This document shows, in pieces, positions 1-10,740 of a stretch of 64,000 nt of DNA. The notes beneath the pieces are model-generated. The model worked only from the letters and a program-made list of their open reading frames with translations, was not told the origin of the DNA and ran no database searches. The translations under genes and the position numbers were made by a program. The stretch comes from Acanthopleura granulata (lineage: Eukaryota > Mollusca > Polyplacophora > Chitonida > Chitonidae), in assembly GCA_016165875.1 (NCBI GenBank), contig JABBOT010000005.1, positions 20,089,203 through 20,153,202 of the forward strand, given 5' to 3'. Positions within the stretch are counted from its first letter, which is position 1. Each line of letters starts with the position of its first letter.

Positions 1-1074
1 ACTATATACCTCATAAAATACCGAACCCACCATACGCTTTTCCTCAGTAATCAACGTCCTAATCAAGCATTTTTTATATACGTTACTTTTAAGGGTCATT
101 GGGATTCCTGTCACAAACGTTGTTAGACTTAACTTCATAAAGGCCCTCGTTCGTGTCGTGTAATTGCAGCACAAATATTATTTCATGAAAAAAGAGAAAT
201 GGGGAACTCTCAAAACTCCTTATAAAGTTTTTAACAAAGCGGTCAAAGCTATGCACCCTTTAGTTCTTTCCTGCAGTACGTCACACTTTTCAGTGTGTGT
301 GTGCTCATGAAACACTTAGGTAGTCCACAAACAATGCAGCGTCTCACCAGGAAATGACGCATTTCACCGCGGTTGGACCCTTTTGGGTAAGCCGTCTGTC
401 TCCCAATCCGTGAAAATGGTCCATGGTCCACTGGAATGCTCATGTGAGACCGTCGGGTACTCACTTGGTTATTTTCTTGTTTTTTTTAACATTTTACCGA
501 TACTATTACAATAAAATTAACGTTTAACTGTAAAAAAACATTTACATACAACTTATATCAAGTGTCAAGTCCACTGTAAAACAAAACCAAAGAGACCGTG
601 GTAAAACCAGATTGCGGATGAAACAAATCAGATGCTGTTGAATTCCATTAAGCCACTTCAGTGGACAACGGCTTTCGAAGACCGAAACAATTAAGATTAC
701 ATGATCCCCCGAGGAAGGAAAACAAAACCCTGTACATACGAATGTATTTATTAGATTGATACTTGACACCATACTCAAGAATTTTTCATTCATACCTCGG
801 CGGTCAGTTTTACAGGTGGAGGAAACCAGAGTGACCGCCGCAAACCAAGGTCATCTGCAAATTACGGACAAAATTCCTACGTGTGAGGCACAAATTTCCA
901 CGCCGTAATGGTGGCAGGCGAATGAGTCTTCAACGCAACGTAGGACTAAAGTGTCGTACAAGCCCCATCCATAACGTCCAACATCACCATGGTTCCTATA
1001 CAAAGAATGACAATGGTTTACTCTAGCGAAAGTGTTTCTATCAACTACATACTGACGTCTTTGAGAGGCATTTA
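1..1074. other. Region downstream of AASDHPPT, no gene seen
   Basis: Apart from the SINE fragment at 793-890, I see no coding exon or structured RNA. Reading frames here are short and show no recognisable motif. It lies past the 3' end of the minus-strand gene. Confidence 0.5.
793..890 (-). repeat. SINE body fragment, family A (degenerate)
   Basis: The stretch holds the minus-strand form of the body seen in better copies at 50019-50165 and 22411-22490: a GTGGAGGAAACC block, then GTGACCGC and CAAACCAAGGTCA. No tail or tRNA-like head is preserved, so this is an old fragment. Confidence 0.5.
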
Positions 1075-1325
1075 GAACTTGAGTTGGATAACATAACCAT
1101 GTTACATGGATAGCAAATTCTATTTATTCTGAAGCGGCATTTCGGTATAAACACTAATACCGTTTTCATGCATAATGAACAACTTGACGGTGTATAACAT
1201 CTTTGAGAGGCATTTAGAAGTTGTTCATTATGCTTGGAAACGGATTAGTCTCTAAAACTCGCCTCAAAGTAAACGGACGTTGTTATCCATATAACCTGGT
1301 TATGTTAAATACTGAGAGTTTGGTA
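1075..1325. repeat. Palindromic foldback element (MITE-like)
   Basis: The arms at about 1088-1185 and 1218-1315 are inverted copies of each other around a 32-base loop. The innermost 15 bases (1171-1185 and 1218-1232) pair perfectly. The next 20 pair with two mismatches and one bulge, and the outer part pairs imperfectly (for example TAACATAACCA on both arms). The loop segment CTTTGAGAGGCATTTAGAA also occurs once just outside the left arm, at about 1059. No coding capacity is present. It could be a short non-autonomous DNA element or a long-hairpin RNA locus. Confidence 0.65.
1123..1128 (-). promoter_or_regulatory. Candidate poly(A) signal for AASDHPPT
   Basis: The first minus-strand AATAAA downstream of the stop codon, about 350 bases past it. 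It falls inside the left arm of the palindromic element, so a transcript ending here would include the hairpin. The choice is inferred from position only. Confidence 0.35.
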
Positions 1326-1477
1326 CAGACACATAAGGCAAAGCTGAATGTGGATTTCCACATAAAGAGAGTCATGAAGTGGCTTTCTACGAAGGCATTC
1401 CTGCTCCATTTTCAGTAACAGACAACAAAGGTTGTAGATCCAAATAAAGCACTGATCAGAGGCTACAAAGGTCACAG

Positions 1478-1681
1478 TTAACTGTGAGGCTGTGACCTTC
1501 GGCGCGGCGGATGTTCCATCTTCTGAGCAAAGGCCAACCAGAAGCCCAGGTCCGGCTCGGACTGCGGCACGGCGCCCTCGATCAGCTCATCAAACTGGAT
1601 AAAGGAGAAACTGATCCCCAGAGAACTTGGCCAGCACAACTCAGTGTCCATGCTGTTAGTGACGGGCATGTAATCAATGAC
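1478..1681 (-). CDS. AASDHPPT: AASDHPPT exon 5 (terminal)
   Basis: 67 codons plus TAA after a TTTCAG acceptor. It contains FSFIQFDELIEGAVP, equivalent to human FTILNFNDLMSSAVP, and GFWLAF near the end. The stop codon sits in a 16-base perfect palindrome (1472-1487). Confidence 0.9.
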   Translation of the reverse strand, partial: VIDYMPVTNSMDTELCWPSSLGISFSFIQFDELIEGAVPQSEPDLGFWLAFAQKMEHPPRRRSQPHS

Positions 1682-4600
1682 CTGAAACACATGTAAAACA
1701 ACAGACTTATTTTGAAATGCATACGCCTCACAGCTTGTTATGGCCTCCTTTCCTTTCTTATTTTGTTTAAGTTCATGTAGCTGTCAGAAAAAAGACAAAG
1801 CATGTGGGGTTTATCAGAAGTATTTGAATCATCTAGCGACTGCTAGAGCTTTGGTGATGAATTCACCAAAGTAACAAAGTGAACTATTCGTGTATTTTTT
1901 TTTCTTTTCTTTTCTTCGCTGCACTGAGAAAACTGCATGCATAAACAAGGCGGCCGAAAGTTACAAACGCTTCTCCATGTGGTACTATAGTGACATTGTT
2001 TATAAGAAAAGCCAATTGAAGTCATGTTGAAAACTCAGCATTGTGATAAAAAGCGTTGACCAGAACAACTAAGGTAAAGGCATGGATGAAGAGCAAGAGG
2101 TACAGACTCCTAAGGAAGGGTGAATGAACTGAAATAGTGAATTAAAGACGTACAATCTGGTCGTTCACCATTTCTATACCATGTGGATAACAATGGTCAA
2201 AATGTTTACCAAAACAAATCAGTCAAAAAAGGATTGGTGTGAATTTTAATATGGCACATAGTCCCACGGCCTGCCATTAGCTCACCACTGACAAACCATT
2301 AGCTGGATTTCAGCATTCCACTATCATTCCATCAGCTTCATCTGACAAGCGTGTGGAGTTAATACAATGGTTTGTGGATGTAGTGATCAGTCGGACAGCC
2401 GTAACCTGTTACAACTTGTCCACTACCATTACACAGCTCATCACAGGCACATTGGAGGCCCACAACAGGCACACCACAGGCACACCATAGGCAAGCCAAA
2501 TGCACACAACCAGCAACCCACTGGCAGGCTAGTGGCATGTTACAAAAAAATTCTAACCTGGCATGAATTGAAAAAAGACAGATGTATAACTTACAGGCAT
2601 ACTCTGATCACAGCACTCCCTCTGAGAGTCGACAGTGTCTTTGAGGGCCACAGCAACCACGTGGTTGTCTTCCAGAAGGCTTTCCTCAAACCGCCAGGTG
2701 GGATCAGGCGAACCATCGACGTTGACTGTCGTGTCTGTGACCACCGTACCGGGCAGCAGCTCTTTGGTGTGAATTTGGAAAGACAGGCGTTGTAGGGAGA
2801 AGCCTATCCCTACTCCCAGGGCCTTTACAAAACTCTCTTTTAAGCACTGCAAAAAATGGGGAAAAAATTAAATCACACATCACTGAATGTTTGATCAAGG
2901 TAGAATGCAACACTTGCCCAGGGGGAAATTAAAATACACATAGGTGAATATTTGCTTCAGCCAATAAGTAACATCTCCTTACAGAGAAAATAAAATAGAC
3001 ATTGCTAACTGTTTGATTGAGCCTGTATGCAACTGCTCCACAGGGGATAAAAATGCGTTTATATTTGCCACAGCAGCTTATCATTAACGCAAAGGAAACA
3101 CTAATATGACAAATTATATGTCACAGGAAAGACCACAAAAAATTTATTAGACTTATTTTACTTACAATTTTTCCAACCAAGCAAAATACTTGAAAACATT
3201 AGATTCTATGGCAGTCACTAGGGATCAATGACGTCACAGTATGTTTTGCTGAACTTAGTCTATTTCACGGTCCATTTGGCAAATGCATTCATAGTTCAAT
3301 ATGTATATGTATTAAGAATGCAGAAGTCTTGCAGTCTGTGTACAGGGTCACGTCACAATATATCCTAAATGACCTGAAATTTCGTCCATGACAAATCTGC
3401 TCATTTTTGGTGATTCTACGGATTGAAGAAAGATGTTTTGAGGTTTGCTTGGTAGGTAGGTTGATATCTCACCAGAAAAAGTAATTTTCATCTCCAAAAG
3501 TGACATTTTATGGCATTTATTTTTGCCTCCAAAAATGTACTGTTTTGGATGAAATTCTAAGTCACTTACAGTAATCAGGAAAGGCAGTCGATGAAGCTAA
3601 TGCATTTTACTCACTTTAAAAAATCTACAAAAATAAATCCTAAATTTTTGGTCCTTCATCTGAGAAATACAGCATCATGTTCTCTCTGTCCTTAAAACCA
3701 AAACACTCACAATGTCCAATCACTCTTATTTGGACATTGTGAGTTGTGTGTGACAGTCTTACCCAGTGTCTGTAGAACCTCATCAGCTTCCCATGGTCCT
3801 TCTGTCCACCCCCGATAAAAGCCCATTCTGAGTCTGTGAACTGACGACGCATGTTGTAGAAAAAGTCTTCTATGGATTTTCCAGCTGTAAGAAGAAACAA
3901 GGAATAATGTTCATGGATTTTCCAGCCTCAAGAAGACACATGGTATTCAATTCATTCATTTACTAGACTACAACCCAGCCCATTCAAGATACGCTAAGGA
4001 GTTTTACCAGACACCTGCCAAAGGGTGATGGTTTATTCCTGACATTCACGTTTCCAACCAGACTTCTACAATATTGTATAATGTAAATTACCTAAAATTT
4101 CATCAAAAAAGTGCACTTTTAGAGATAAATGAATGTCATAAAATATTATATTTGCTGCTAAAACTTACATCTTTCTTGTAGGACATAATCTTACCTTCCA
4201 AACAAACCTACCAGCAACTGCCTACAATCAACAATACTCCAAGAATCGAGAAAAAAATAGGACATCAAGAAACTACAATTAATTAATTGGTTTTTTAATC
4301 GGCACTCAATACTGCGGCACACAGAATACTTACGTGGGGGTTCTATTTTCATGACATCCACACCGACCTGTTTATTTGGTTCTGCTGCCAGTACTGCATA
4401 ATCTCCAGAGTGTGAGACGTTAAATGAGAAGTTGACCCGGTGATCTGGCAGTGGGTTTGACATATACGGCTTTCCTTTCTCTGTCCTGGACAATTGGACA
4501 CTCTCATACGCCATCAGGAGAACACTGGACAGCACCTTCCTTATTAACAACCTCCCGCTCTGGACAAAAATAAGAATGAAGTCATGAAGTTAAAGCATGA

Positions 4601-5526
4601 ATGAAAAAAATCATGTGAAGTAATATACAAATTAAATGCACAAAAAATGTGGAAATCAAACAGGATACACTCAATTTAATGATTTTCATTAGAGAAGATA
4701 CATATATATGCATGCAACAGCCTTATAGTACAGGAATAAGTCCATGGGTGTAAATTTAATAATTAAAGTAATTTCAAGTGTTTTTACGAAAAATCAAAGA
4801 CAGACAAATTTTGAACTCAGTTAGAACCCTAACTTGACCTAGTGTTCAAATCCAGATGACCCACAGATCAAAGCCTTTACCCACTAACAAAAGACCTTGA
4901 TTTTCTTTACGTTCCATGAAATCATGAAGAATTTTAGACTGAGAACAGAGGCACAAAAATAGCAATACTAAGTTTATGACTCCAACAAAGAAAAATAATG
5001 GAGGCATTGTCAACAGCAAGCCACATTCGCATTTAAGGCTGTGTGCTACTACACTTGCCAAACACCGCACCCATGGTCAAATGAGCACCCAGTCGCTGAC
5101 AGCGGACTTTGGCATTTGAGGTTGCAGACGCTTTCTATGGTGAATAAAACTGCTACCTTTCAAAGTAACACTTTCTACTTGGATTTTTTTTTTACTGTCT
5201 CCATTGTTTTTGTACAAATTACTGCAGAGTTCCACTGAAAAGGTTACTTAATGTAGTAAGCATGCCACCATTAAAAGTCAGTACACTGCAACTAAAATAA
5301 TGGCAGCCATTTGAAATATGAATGTGACTTATTAAATTCATGTGATCTGTCATTATCAACTCACCAGAGAAGCTTTTGCATCTTTCTTAAATACATATTT
5401 GCCAACACGCAACTTTTCTTCAGGCTGGATGCACTGAGAAGCAAATATCCACTCATTCTGTGTGGGCTGCCAGGACTTGAAGTTAAACGCTACTCTAACA
5501 GACTCCATTCTCAACAGCTGTCTCAT
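1478..5526 (-). CDS. AASDHPPT: 4'-phosphopantetheinyl transferase, AASDHPPT-like (5 exons)
   Basis: Complete gene model, 321 aa; the human protein is 309. The enzyme moves 4'-phosphopantetheine from CoA to a serine of carrier-protein domains (fatty-acid synthase, mitochondrial ACP, AASDH), in the cytosol. Exons in transcript order are 5365-5526, 4334-4559, 3763-3884, 2595-2846 and 1478-1681, with intron phases 0,1,0,0 and all GT-AG. Motifs seen: QPEEK (34-38); GRLLIRK (56-62); RTEKGKP (79-85); NVSHSGDYAV (101-110); GVDVMK (120-125) with the metal-binding Asp122; and W..KESFVKALG (170-181) with Glu174 and Lys178. These align with human D129, E181 and K185 at a constant offset of 7. Ser105 follows the motif His where human has Gln. 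Two in-frame ATGs exist (5526 and 5508). I take the first, which follows an in-frame stop; the second has the stronger Kozak context. Family assignment is firm. Confidence 0.95.
1682..2594 (-). other. AASDHPPT intron 4
   Basis: 913-bp intron. It contains a short imperfect CACAGGCACACC-type repeat near 2440-2490. Nothing else is recognisable. Confidence 0.85.
2595..2846 (-). CDS. AASDHPPT: AASDHPPT exon 4
   Basis: 252 bases, 84 codons, between a TTGCAG acceptor and a GTAAGT donor. It begins CLKESFVKALGVGIGF, carrying the second catalytic acid (Glu174) and Lys178, and later reads TWRFEES and HVVAVALKD, matching the human WAFEES and HFVAVALRK strands. Confidence 0.93.
2847..3762 (-). other. AASDHPPT intron 3
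   Basis: 916-bp intron. The part at about 3215-3350 (two GACGTCAC/CACGTCAC blocks around GTCCATTTG..AATGCATT.ATAG) resembles 56330-56460 in the right half of the window, so it may contain an old repeat fragment. Confidence 0.85.
3763..3884 (-). CDS. AASDHPPT: AASDHPPT exon 3
   Basis: 122 bases between a TTACAG acceptor and a GTAAGA donor. It encodes residues 130-170, including the EDFFYNMRRQFTDSEW helix and FYRHW, and corresponds to human EFFHIMKRKFTNKEW...FYRNW. Confidence 0.93.
3885..4333 (-). other. AASDHPPT intron 2
   Basis: 449-bp phase-1 intron, GTAAGT...TTACAG. No other feature seen. Confidence 0.85.
4334..4559 (-). CDS. AASDHPPT: AASDHPPT exon 2
   Basis: 226 bases, residues 55-129 plus one base, between a CCAG acceptor and a GTAAGT donor. 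It carries the CoA-contacting RTEKGKP segment, the NVSHSGDYAV strand and the metal-binding Asp of GVDVMK. Confidence 0.93.
4560..5364 (-). other. AASDHPPT intron 1
   Basis: 805-bp phase-0 intron, GTGAGT...GTCCAG. No other feature seen. Confidence 0.85.
5365..5526 (-). CDS. AASDHPPT: AASDHPPT exon 1
   Basis: Encodes residues 1-54, ending in DAKASL just before a GTGAGT donor. An in-frame TAA lies two codons upstream of the ATG at 5526. An out-of-frame ATG further up (about 5551) would overlap the start if it is in the mRNA; a CAG acceptor-like site just before the TAA might exclude it. Confidence 0.9.
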
Positions 5527-6460
5527 CACTTGTTACTGGGTGGCACATGGATTTATCTAAAAACAGTAAAATTTGCCACATAAATAAGACTAATCTAAAC
5601 CAGATTCATTGTGACATAATTACATCGTTACCAACCACATAACTCGTGTAACACAACGAAACGAGATACAAAATGCACATAACCATGTTAAAGTCGTAAC
5701 ATCAGAAGAATTCATTTACACTCACACAAGTTACAGTTACTTAAAAGTGCCTGAACAGTTGAGTTGCTGAAGATTTCATCAACAATATGGCTCCAATAAC
5801 ACTTATTTCTGTGCAGCGAGCACATAAAATCACGTAATAAGGTCTACACTAGCTAAAATCCAAATCAAGACATGCACTCCAACATTCGGTCCTTGAAATA
5901 TTAAGGCATTTCTGGAAGTTTTGTGAAAGTTACGTAATCTGGGTCCCTAGTAATGTAGATTTATGAACTAACGAAGACGTTATTCAAATTAGAATATCGG
6001 AGGAAGTATACGACAAAATACCACAGTATCTAATCCTTACAGTCGTCCTACGTGCTTGATTAATCATTTCGGACACCAAATGATGATTCATCTCTGCGAA
6101 CATTGAGAAACAGGAGGATAACACAAAACTCCACAGAGGAATCTCTGCGCGCCACAACAAATTCTGCACATAGTGTCTGTAGCGCGCAGCTGTCACTGTG
6201 CCGGGAAACGGCAACTCTGGCGAGAACTAGAAATGATGCCGGTTCATAAAGCATAAATCTGCACGGTGGTCTAAGAGAAGATTTGACCTACACTTACAGA
6301 AGGCTGTCAGATTCAATCCATAAAATATGACGCGAGTTTTTCTCGGCATCACAGTGAAACAACTCTATAGTGCACGCATGTATATATAGGCCGCTTTACT
6401 TTATAAACCCTGTGCCTATGCCAACTTCTGAATGTGTTTATCGGTTATGTCTAGCCTTTC
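5527..6460 (-). promoter_or_regulatory. AASDHPPT upstream region with CpG-rich patch
   Basis: Upstream of the start codon. The patch at about 6120-6230 is richer in CpG (GCGCGC and GGCGCGC strings) than its surroundings and is the best place for a TATA-less promoter or a 5' leader exon. No TATA box is placed correctly on the minus strand. Whether a leader intron exists cannot be told from sequence. Confidence 0.3.
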
Positions 6461-6760
6461 TGTATGACAACGTCTGCACGACGTGTTGTTAATTCCGTTA
6501 GTTCTATAAAGTTAGGACTGAACTACCTAAATTGTTCTCGACTGTATCACCAGCATATTAGCATGTTTCAAAACAGTTTGTTAGCGGACCCAGTCGTTCT
6601 ACGGAAATTAACATTTGCTAAGCAAATGATTTTTTTACTATTTTCATTCGCTTGTCATGTAGGCCTCTATATGTAGATGTCGTGTCGTAACACCCTTACG
6701 GTGATGTAATACGTTATGTTATCTAGGCTGTAATGTGTCGTACCATTTTATTGGCCTGTA

Positions 6761-6910
6761 GGTGGAAAGGTCCGGCAGCAACCTACGGATGGTCGTGGGT
6801 TTCCCCCGGGCTCTGCCCGATTTCCGCCCACCCTCACTTGGACGCCGTCGTATAAGTGAAATACTCTTGAGTACGTTGTAAAACATCAATCAAATAAATA
6901 AATAAATATA
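6761..6910 (+). repeat. tRNA-derived SINE, family A (body and tail)
   Basis: Best-preserved left-hand copy of the commonest interspersed repeat here. It reads AAGGTCCGGCAGCAACCTACG, then GGATGGTCGTGGGTTTCCCC and CCGTCGTATAAGTGAAATA, and ends in an AAATAAATAAAT tail. Other family A copies are listed separately; together they show a tRNA-like head, this body and an A-rich tetranucleotide tail. SINEs with this tail are, from memory, widespread in molluscs and relatives. Confidence 0.8.
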
Positions 6911-7984
6911 TCTATATGACATATGTAATGGTGCCATTGTAAGCTGACATACATGTGTACAGCTATAGTTTTGCATTGCGCCTATAGGATATGTAATCGT
7001 ACCCATTATGTTGGTTTAAACAGATCTATATAGTTTTTTCAGTTGCAGCTATATAATGATATACGGTTATCTCCAGAGTAACGATAATCAAACATTACTT
7101 TGTCGCAGCAATTTCTCACTACTAATACACGCATGTAGACCTACTGGTATCTCGATACACTTTCTATTTTTAAACAGGTAGGCCACAACGGGTGTTTGAT
7201 TGAGCACAAATGTATTACTCATACGTTTCATTTACATGTTGTTTATTGTCTTCTTTATAATAATAACAGGCCATATTTAGCCAGTGTCATTTCAAAATTT
7301 ATATCGTATATTGAAGATCTTATAATAATAAAAATAATTTTCATGACGAGATTTTTTTGGAAGTTGAAATTGTATACAGCGTGAAGTGGTCACATTTTAA
7401 AGAGTTCACCAAATACTTTTGGCAAAACAACCCTCAGCGCATATACAGCCGAATTTTTGGCGATTTATTTACCAGTTACAAAATATCAGTCTTGTCTGAG
7501 CGCGTCAGTGTTTAAAATCAGAAAGAAAGCTCATAGAACTTATAATTCGGATCGCTTTATAACGTGTGTGTTGAAACTTTAGAATCATAATAAACACTAT
7601 ACAGTACATGTACGAGTCTGATATTTTCTGAAAGACAGTGATTTGAACCATTCTTGGTAAATAAACAAAATTTCATTTTAGTAGCGGAAATGGATTTTTG
7701 GGACCAAAATCTCAGGATAGCCTCTTAAGTTTAGGCCAAATGACGAAGTTACATATTCCGGTACCGTTTATTATTTACTGCGTGTTATTTGACCCTAAAA
7801 ATCATTATTAATTCAGTCCGAGGGAAAGTGGGCTTATATAATATAAAGCTAAATACCCTTCAAAAACCATAGGTAGTGCTGTTATTGAATTACAGCTGCT
7901 CAATGTATACTCAACATTAATTAACCACAATCCCATTCCTTGGGACCCCAGTCGCCGAAGTGTGGCTTTTTCCGCTGCTGATTG
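6911..7984. other. Intergenic, nothing recognised
   Basis: AT-rich sequence with no exon-like reading frame, RNA gene or clear repeat. Confidence 0.5.
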
Positions 7985-8350
7985 CTGATCCAGTGCGGGT
8001 GGATAAGGTCGCAGGATCGAATCCTTGCAGGGCTAGATTTCACAAACCTTCATAAGGCAGTGTTTTTTACAACGTTTATCGTAAAACACGTCACGTTATA
8101 GTGCGGTAACGTAGAGGACATCTTTTTGAAAATATATTACATGGCTGGAAATATTTTTGTGGCCAGAAAAAAAAAAGAGTGGCCGCAGCTCTCACTTTAA
8201 GTTAAGACATTTGTAAGTTAGCTGTCCAAGGTCAGTCGTTTTATCCAGGCACTCATGTTTCCTTTACCTGTAAATCTGACCGCCGTCTTGTATATATATA
8301 CATATAAGTGAAAATTTTTTGCGTATAAGGTGTTAAACATGTAATCAAAA
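7985..8350 (+). repeat. Divergent SINE, family A-like, with B-box
   Basis: A tRNA-like B-box (GGATCGAATCC, about 8016) is followed by CACAAACCTTCATAAGGCAG. After a gap come a degenerate body (TCTGACCGCCGTCTTG), ATAAGTGAAAATTTTTTGCG and an A-run. The order of parts matches the family A SINE but the divergence is high. Confidence 0.5.
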
Positions 8351-10665
8351 AAAAAATGGATTTTTTTAATTATTTCTTACAAGAATCAGGTCAGTGGGAA
8401 TTTTGACTTATTCCTTCAAAGAATTTTGACTCTGGCACATTTATCGTCATGTCTTGTATGCATTTACATGTATATGTAAACGTTTGTGTCATGAATGTAG
8501 ATTTATATATGTGTCACATGATTGTGCATATATATGTACATGTACATGTATGTAGATGCAGGCTGTTCGGTTATAGAGGGCCTGTCCCCACAGGACCACA
8601 CACCGAGCTCTCTCCTACGACAGTCCTTCCATATACATTAACTGATAAGATTTAGATTGGGAGGTAAAAGAGACCCCGTCTAATTACCGATCCCCCGAAT
8701 TGAAGTGAAGAGATGTCTCGGTGGGTGTTATCAAAAGCACTTGTTTTAATCTGTGATGACGAATGGTGGATTTGGCGCCAAGGCTCGCTCCTTCTCCGAG
8801 TCAGTATAAACCATAAAAAATTTTATCGTGGTTTGGCGTTTTTGTTTTCTGCCCTGGTTGATCCCGGCCACTCAAGTCCCACCGGCCCTGGGGGAAAAGG
8901 CTTGACTGTGGGGGCCACGGGATAAGCTGTACAGCTCAGTCGACGAAGCGGGAAAAGATTTGTAAGAGGATACGGCCTCCCAATTCCGAGTTTACTCTGT
9001 CTGTTAGAACCTCCAAGGATAGTTTACAGTAAGCTCAACTGCGTCTGATAGCTCTTAAAACATTGCTCTTCAGCACTTCTTATGGTGCATACAATTAAAA
9101 CTATAGTCAAAGTGTGAAGTCTTCCAATAATGCATATACTGTTTACAAATACCGTACAATATCCTTCTTCATCCTTATTGTGTATGCATATACAATGCCT
9201 TTTTTTCAACCCAAATGTTATAAACGTCAATTAACCTGATTTTTATACACTTGGATAAATGTGATGGCATGATGTTTCCGCTATAGATTAATATACAGTT
9301 AGTAATGTTTTTTAGTAATTTTAAACTTGTAAAAAAAATTGTTTTCCACTATATTCACTGGACATGACCTTGTATTCCATCCCTGTATGAATTTTGCATG
9401 TCAGATGCAATGTGTTTTTATGTATCATCTTTTCGATAATGTCACATTTCCTTTTCGTTTAAATATAAATTTATGCGCAGGTGGAGAAGGTTAAAATTTA
9501 GGAATTGATTCTACATAGCCATTTCTAAAATTTAAACCTGATCACAATGCTTAGCTTCATACTGGAAACACATTTGTCTTTCGATATCATTTATGAAGTG
9601 ATCAAAGTGTGAATATTTAGTGTTCATAAAATAAGATCTCAAATCGTATTTCAAATTTTGATTTTTGAATTGGTCAGAAATCGTCCTAGATATAGAGCTT
9701 CGTAGAGAGCATACATTTTATGTAGGCCTATTGTTTTTACTGTATAGAACAATTCATGCATACACCAAGTCGTACGACAATAGAGTATGGAACATGTATC
9801 CTATATCTCTTTAATTTGGTATACTAATGAATTATACTATATAGTTTACAGGAAGTAAATGTGTACCGGAATGTAGCAACACGCTCATGTCACAGACGTC
9901 GGATCGATTTCAACCACAGGAGTGGGTGAGTTAACCATACTTTGGTCAGATCTAGTATTCCTACACACGCGGTGATCAAAGCTATCCGCATACGTCCATG
10001 CCCACGCTGTTGTCCTACATATAATATGTAAAGCTATATAGATGTGAAGAAAAATTTCAAGTATTAACATCATTCAGGGATGTGTAAGAAAGTTGTTCGT
10101 CGGGTTTTGGAGACAATAATGTTGATTGGTGGACGGCGTTCCTTCGTGGGGAAGTGCAATACAAGTTCGTCGAAGACCATGATGCATCACGCGAGCTGGC
10201 ACGTCTCCGGTTTCTTCCACCCATGAAGCCGATTGTCGTGTTATATGTAAGTGAAAAGTTCTTGAGTAGGCCTATGCGATTTTTATCAACAATCCGAATA
10301 AGAAAGGTAATGATCCATGGGATCAATTCCCAAAGGACCGAGATCGAGACTTTAATCTCCTAGCATTATGGGATAATGCAAATGTCAAAACATTTCTTTG
10401 TTAGTGGAAAAGATACAATGTAACATGCATTCGAAAATATATGGACGTCTGTATATCTGTTAAGTAATAGAGTGGATAATCAGCTTAAAAATAGAGAATA
10501 AATTATCAACATAAAAATAAAGAATGAAAGAAAATAAAAATGTTCACTGCCCTCTGCTTTGTAGGGATTGCGTGAGTTCAAGGTGTTCATCATATAATGC
10601 GTAATATATAGCACATTTAAGGGAGAGATTATTTCCTGACTATGCCTGTGTATGATGCTATTATC
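8351..10665. other. Intergenic, no gene recognised
   Basis: No supported coding exon. A weak inverted pair, GATTGGGAGG (about 8655) and CCTCCCAATTC (about 8978), brackets a GC-richer 330-bp segment that could be an old non-autonomous element. The rest is unremarkable AT-rich sequence. Confidence 0.4.
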
Positions 10666-10740
10666 TCGTTGTCAATACAGACGGGTTCTGTCGTTGTCAG
10701 TATAGACGGGTTCTGTCGATGTCAATATAGACGGGTTCTG
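10666..10740. repeat. 25-bp tandem repeat, 3 copies
   Basis: Three consecutive units of the form TCGTTGTCAATATAGACGGG plus TTCTG, differing at only a few positions. Confidence 0.9.

Noticed and set aside
2367..2795. 142-codon plus-strand open frame
   Set aside because: It lies antisense to AASDHPPT exon 4 and part of intron 4 and has no recognisable domain.
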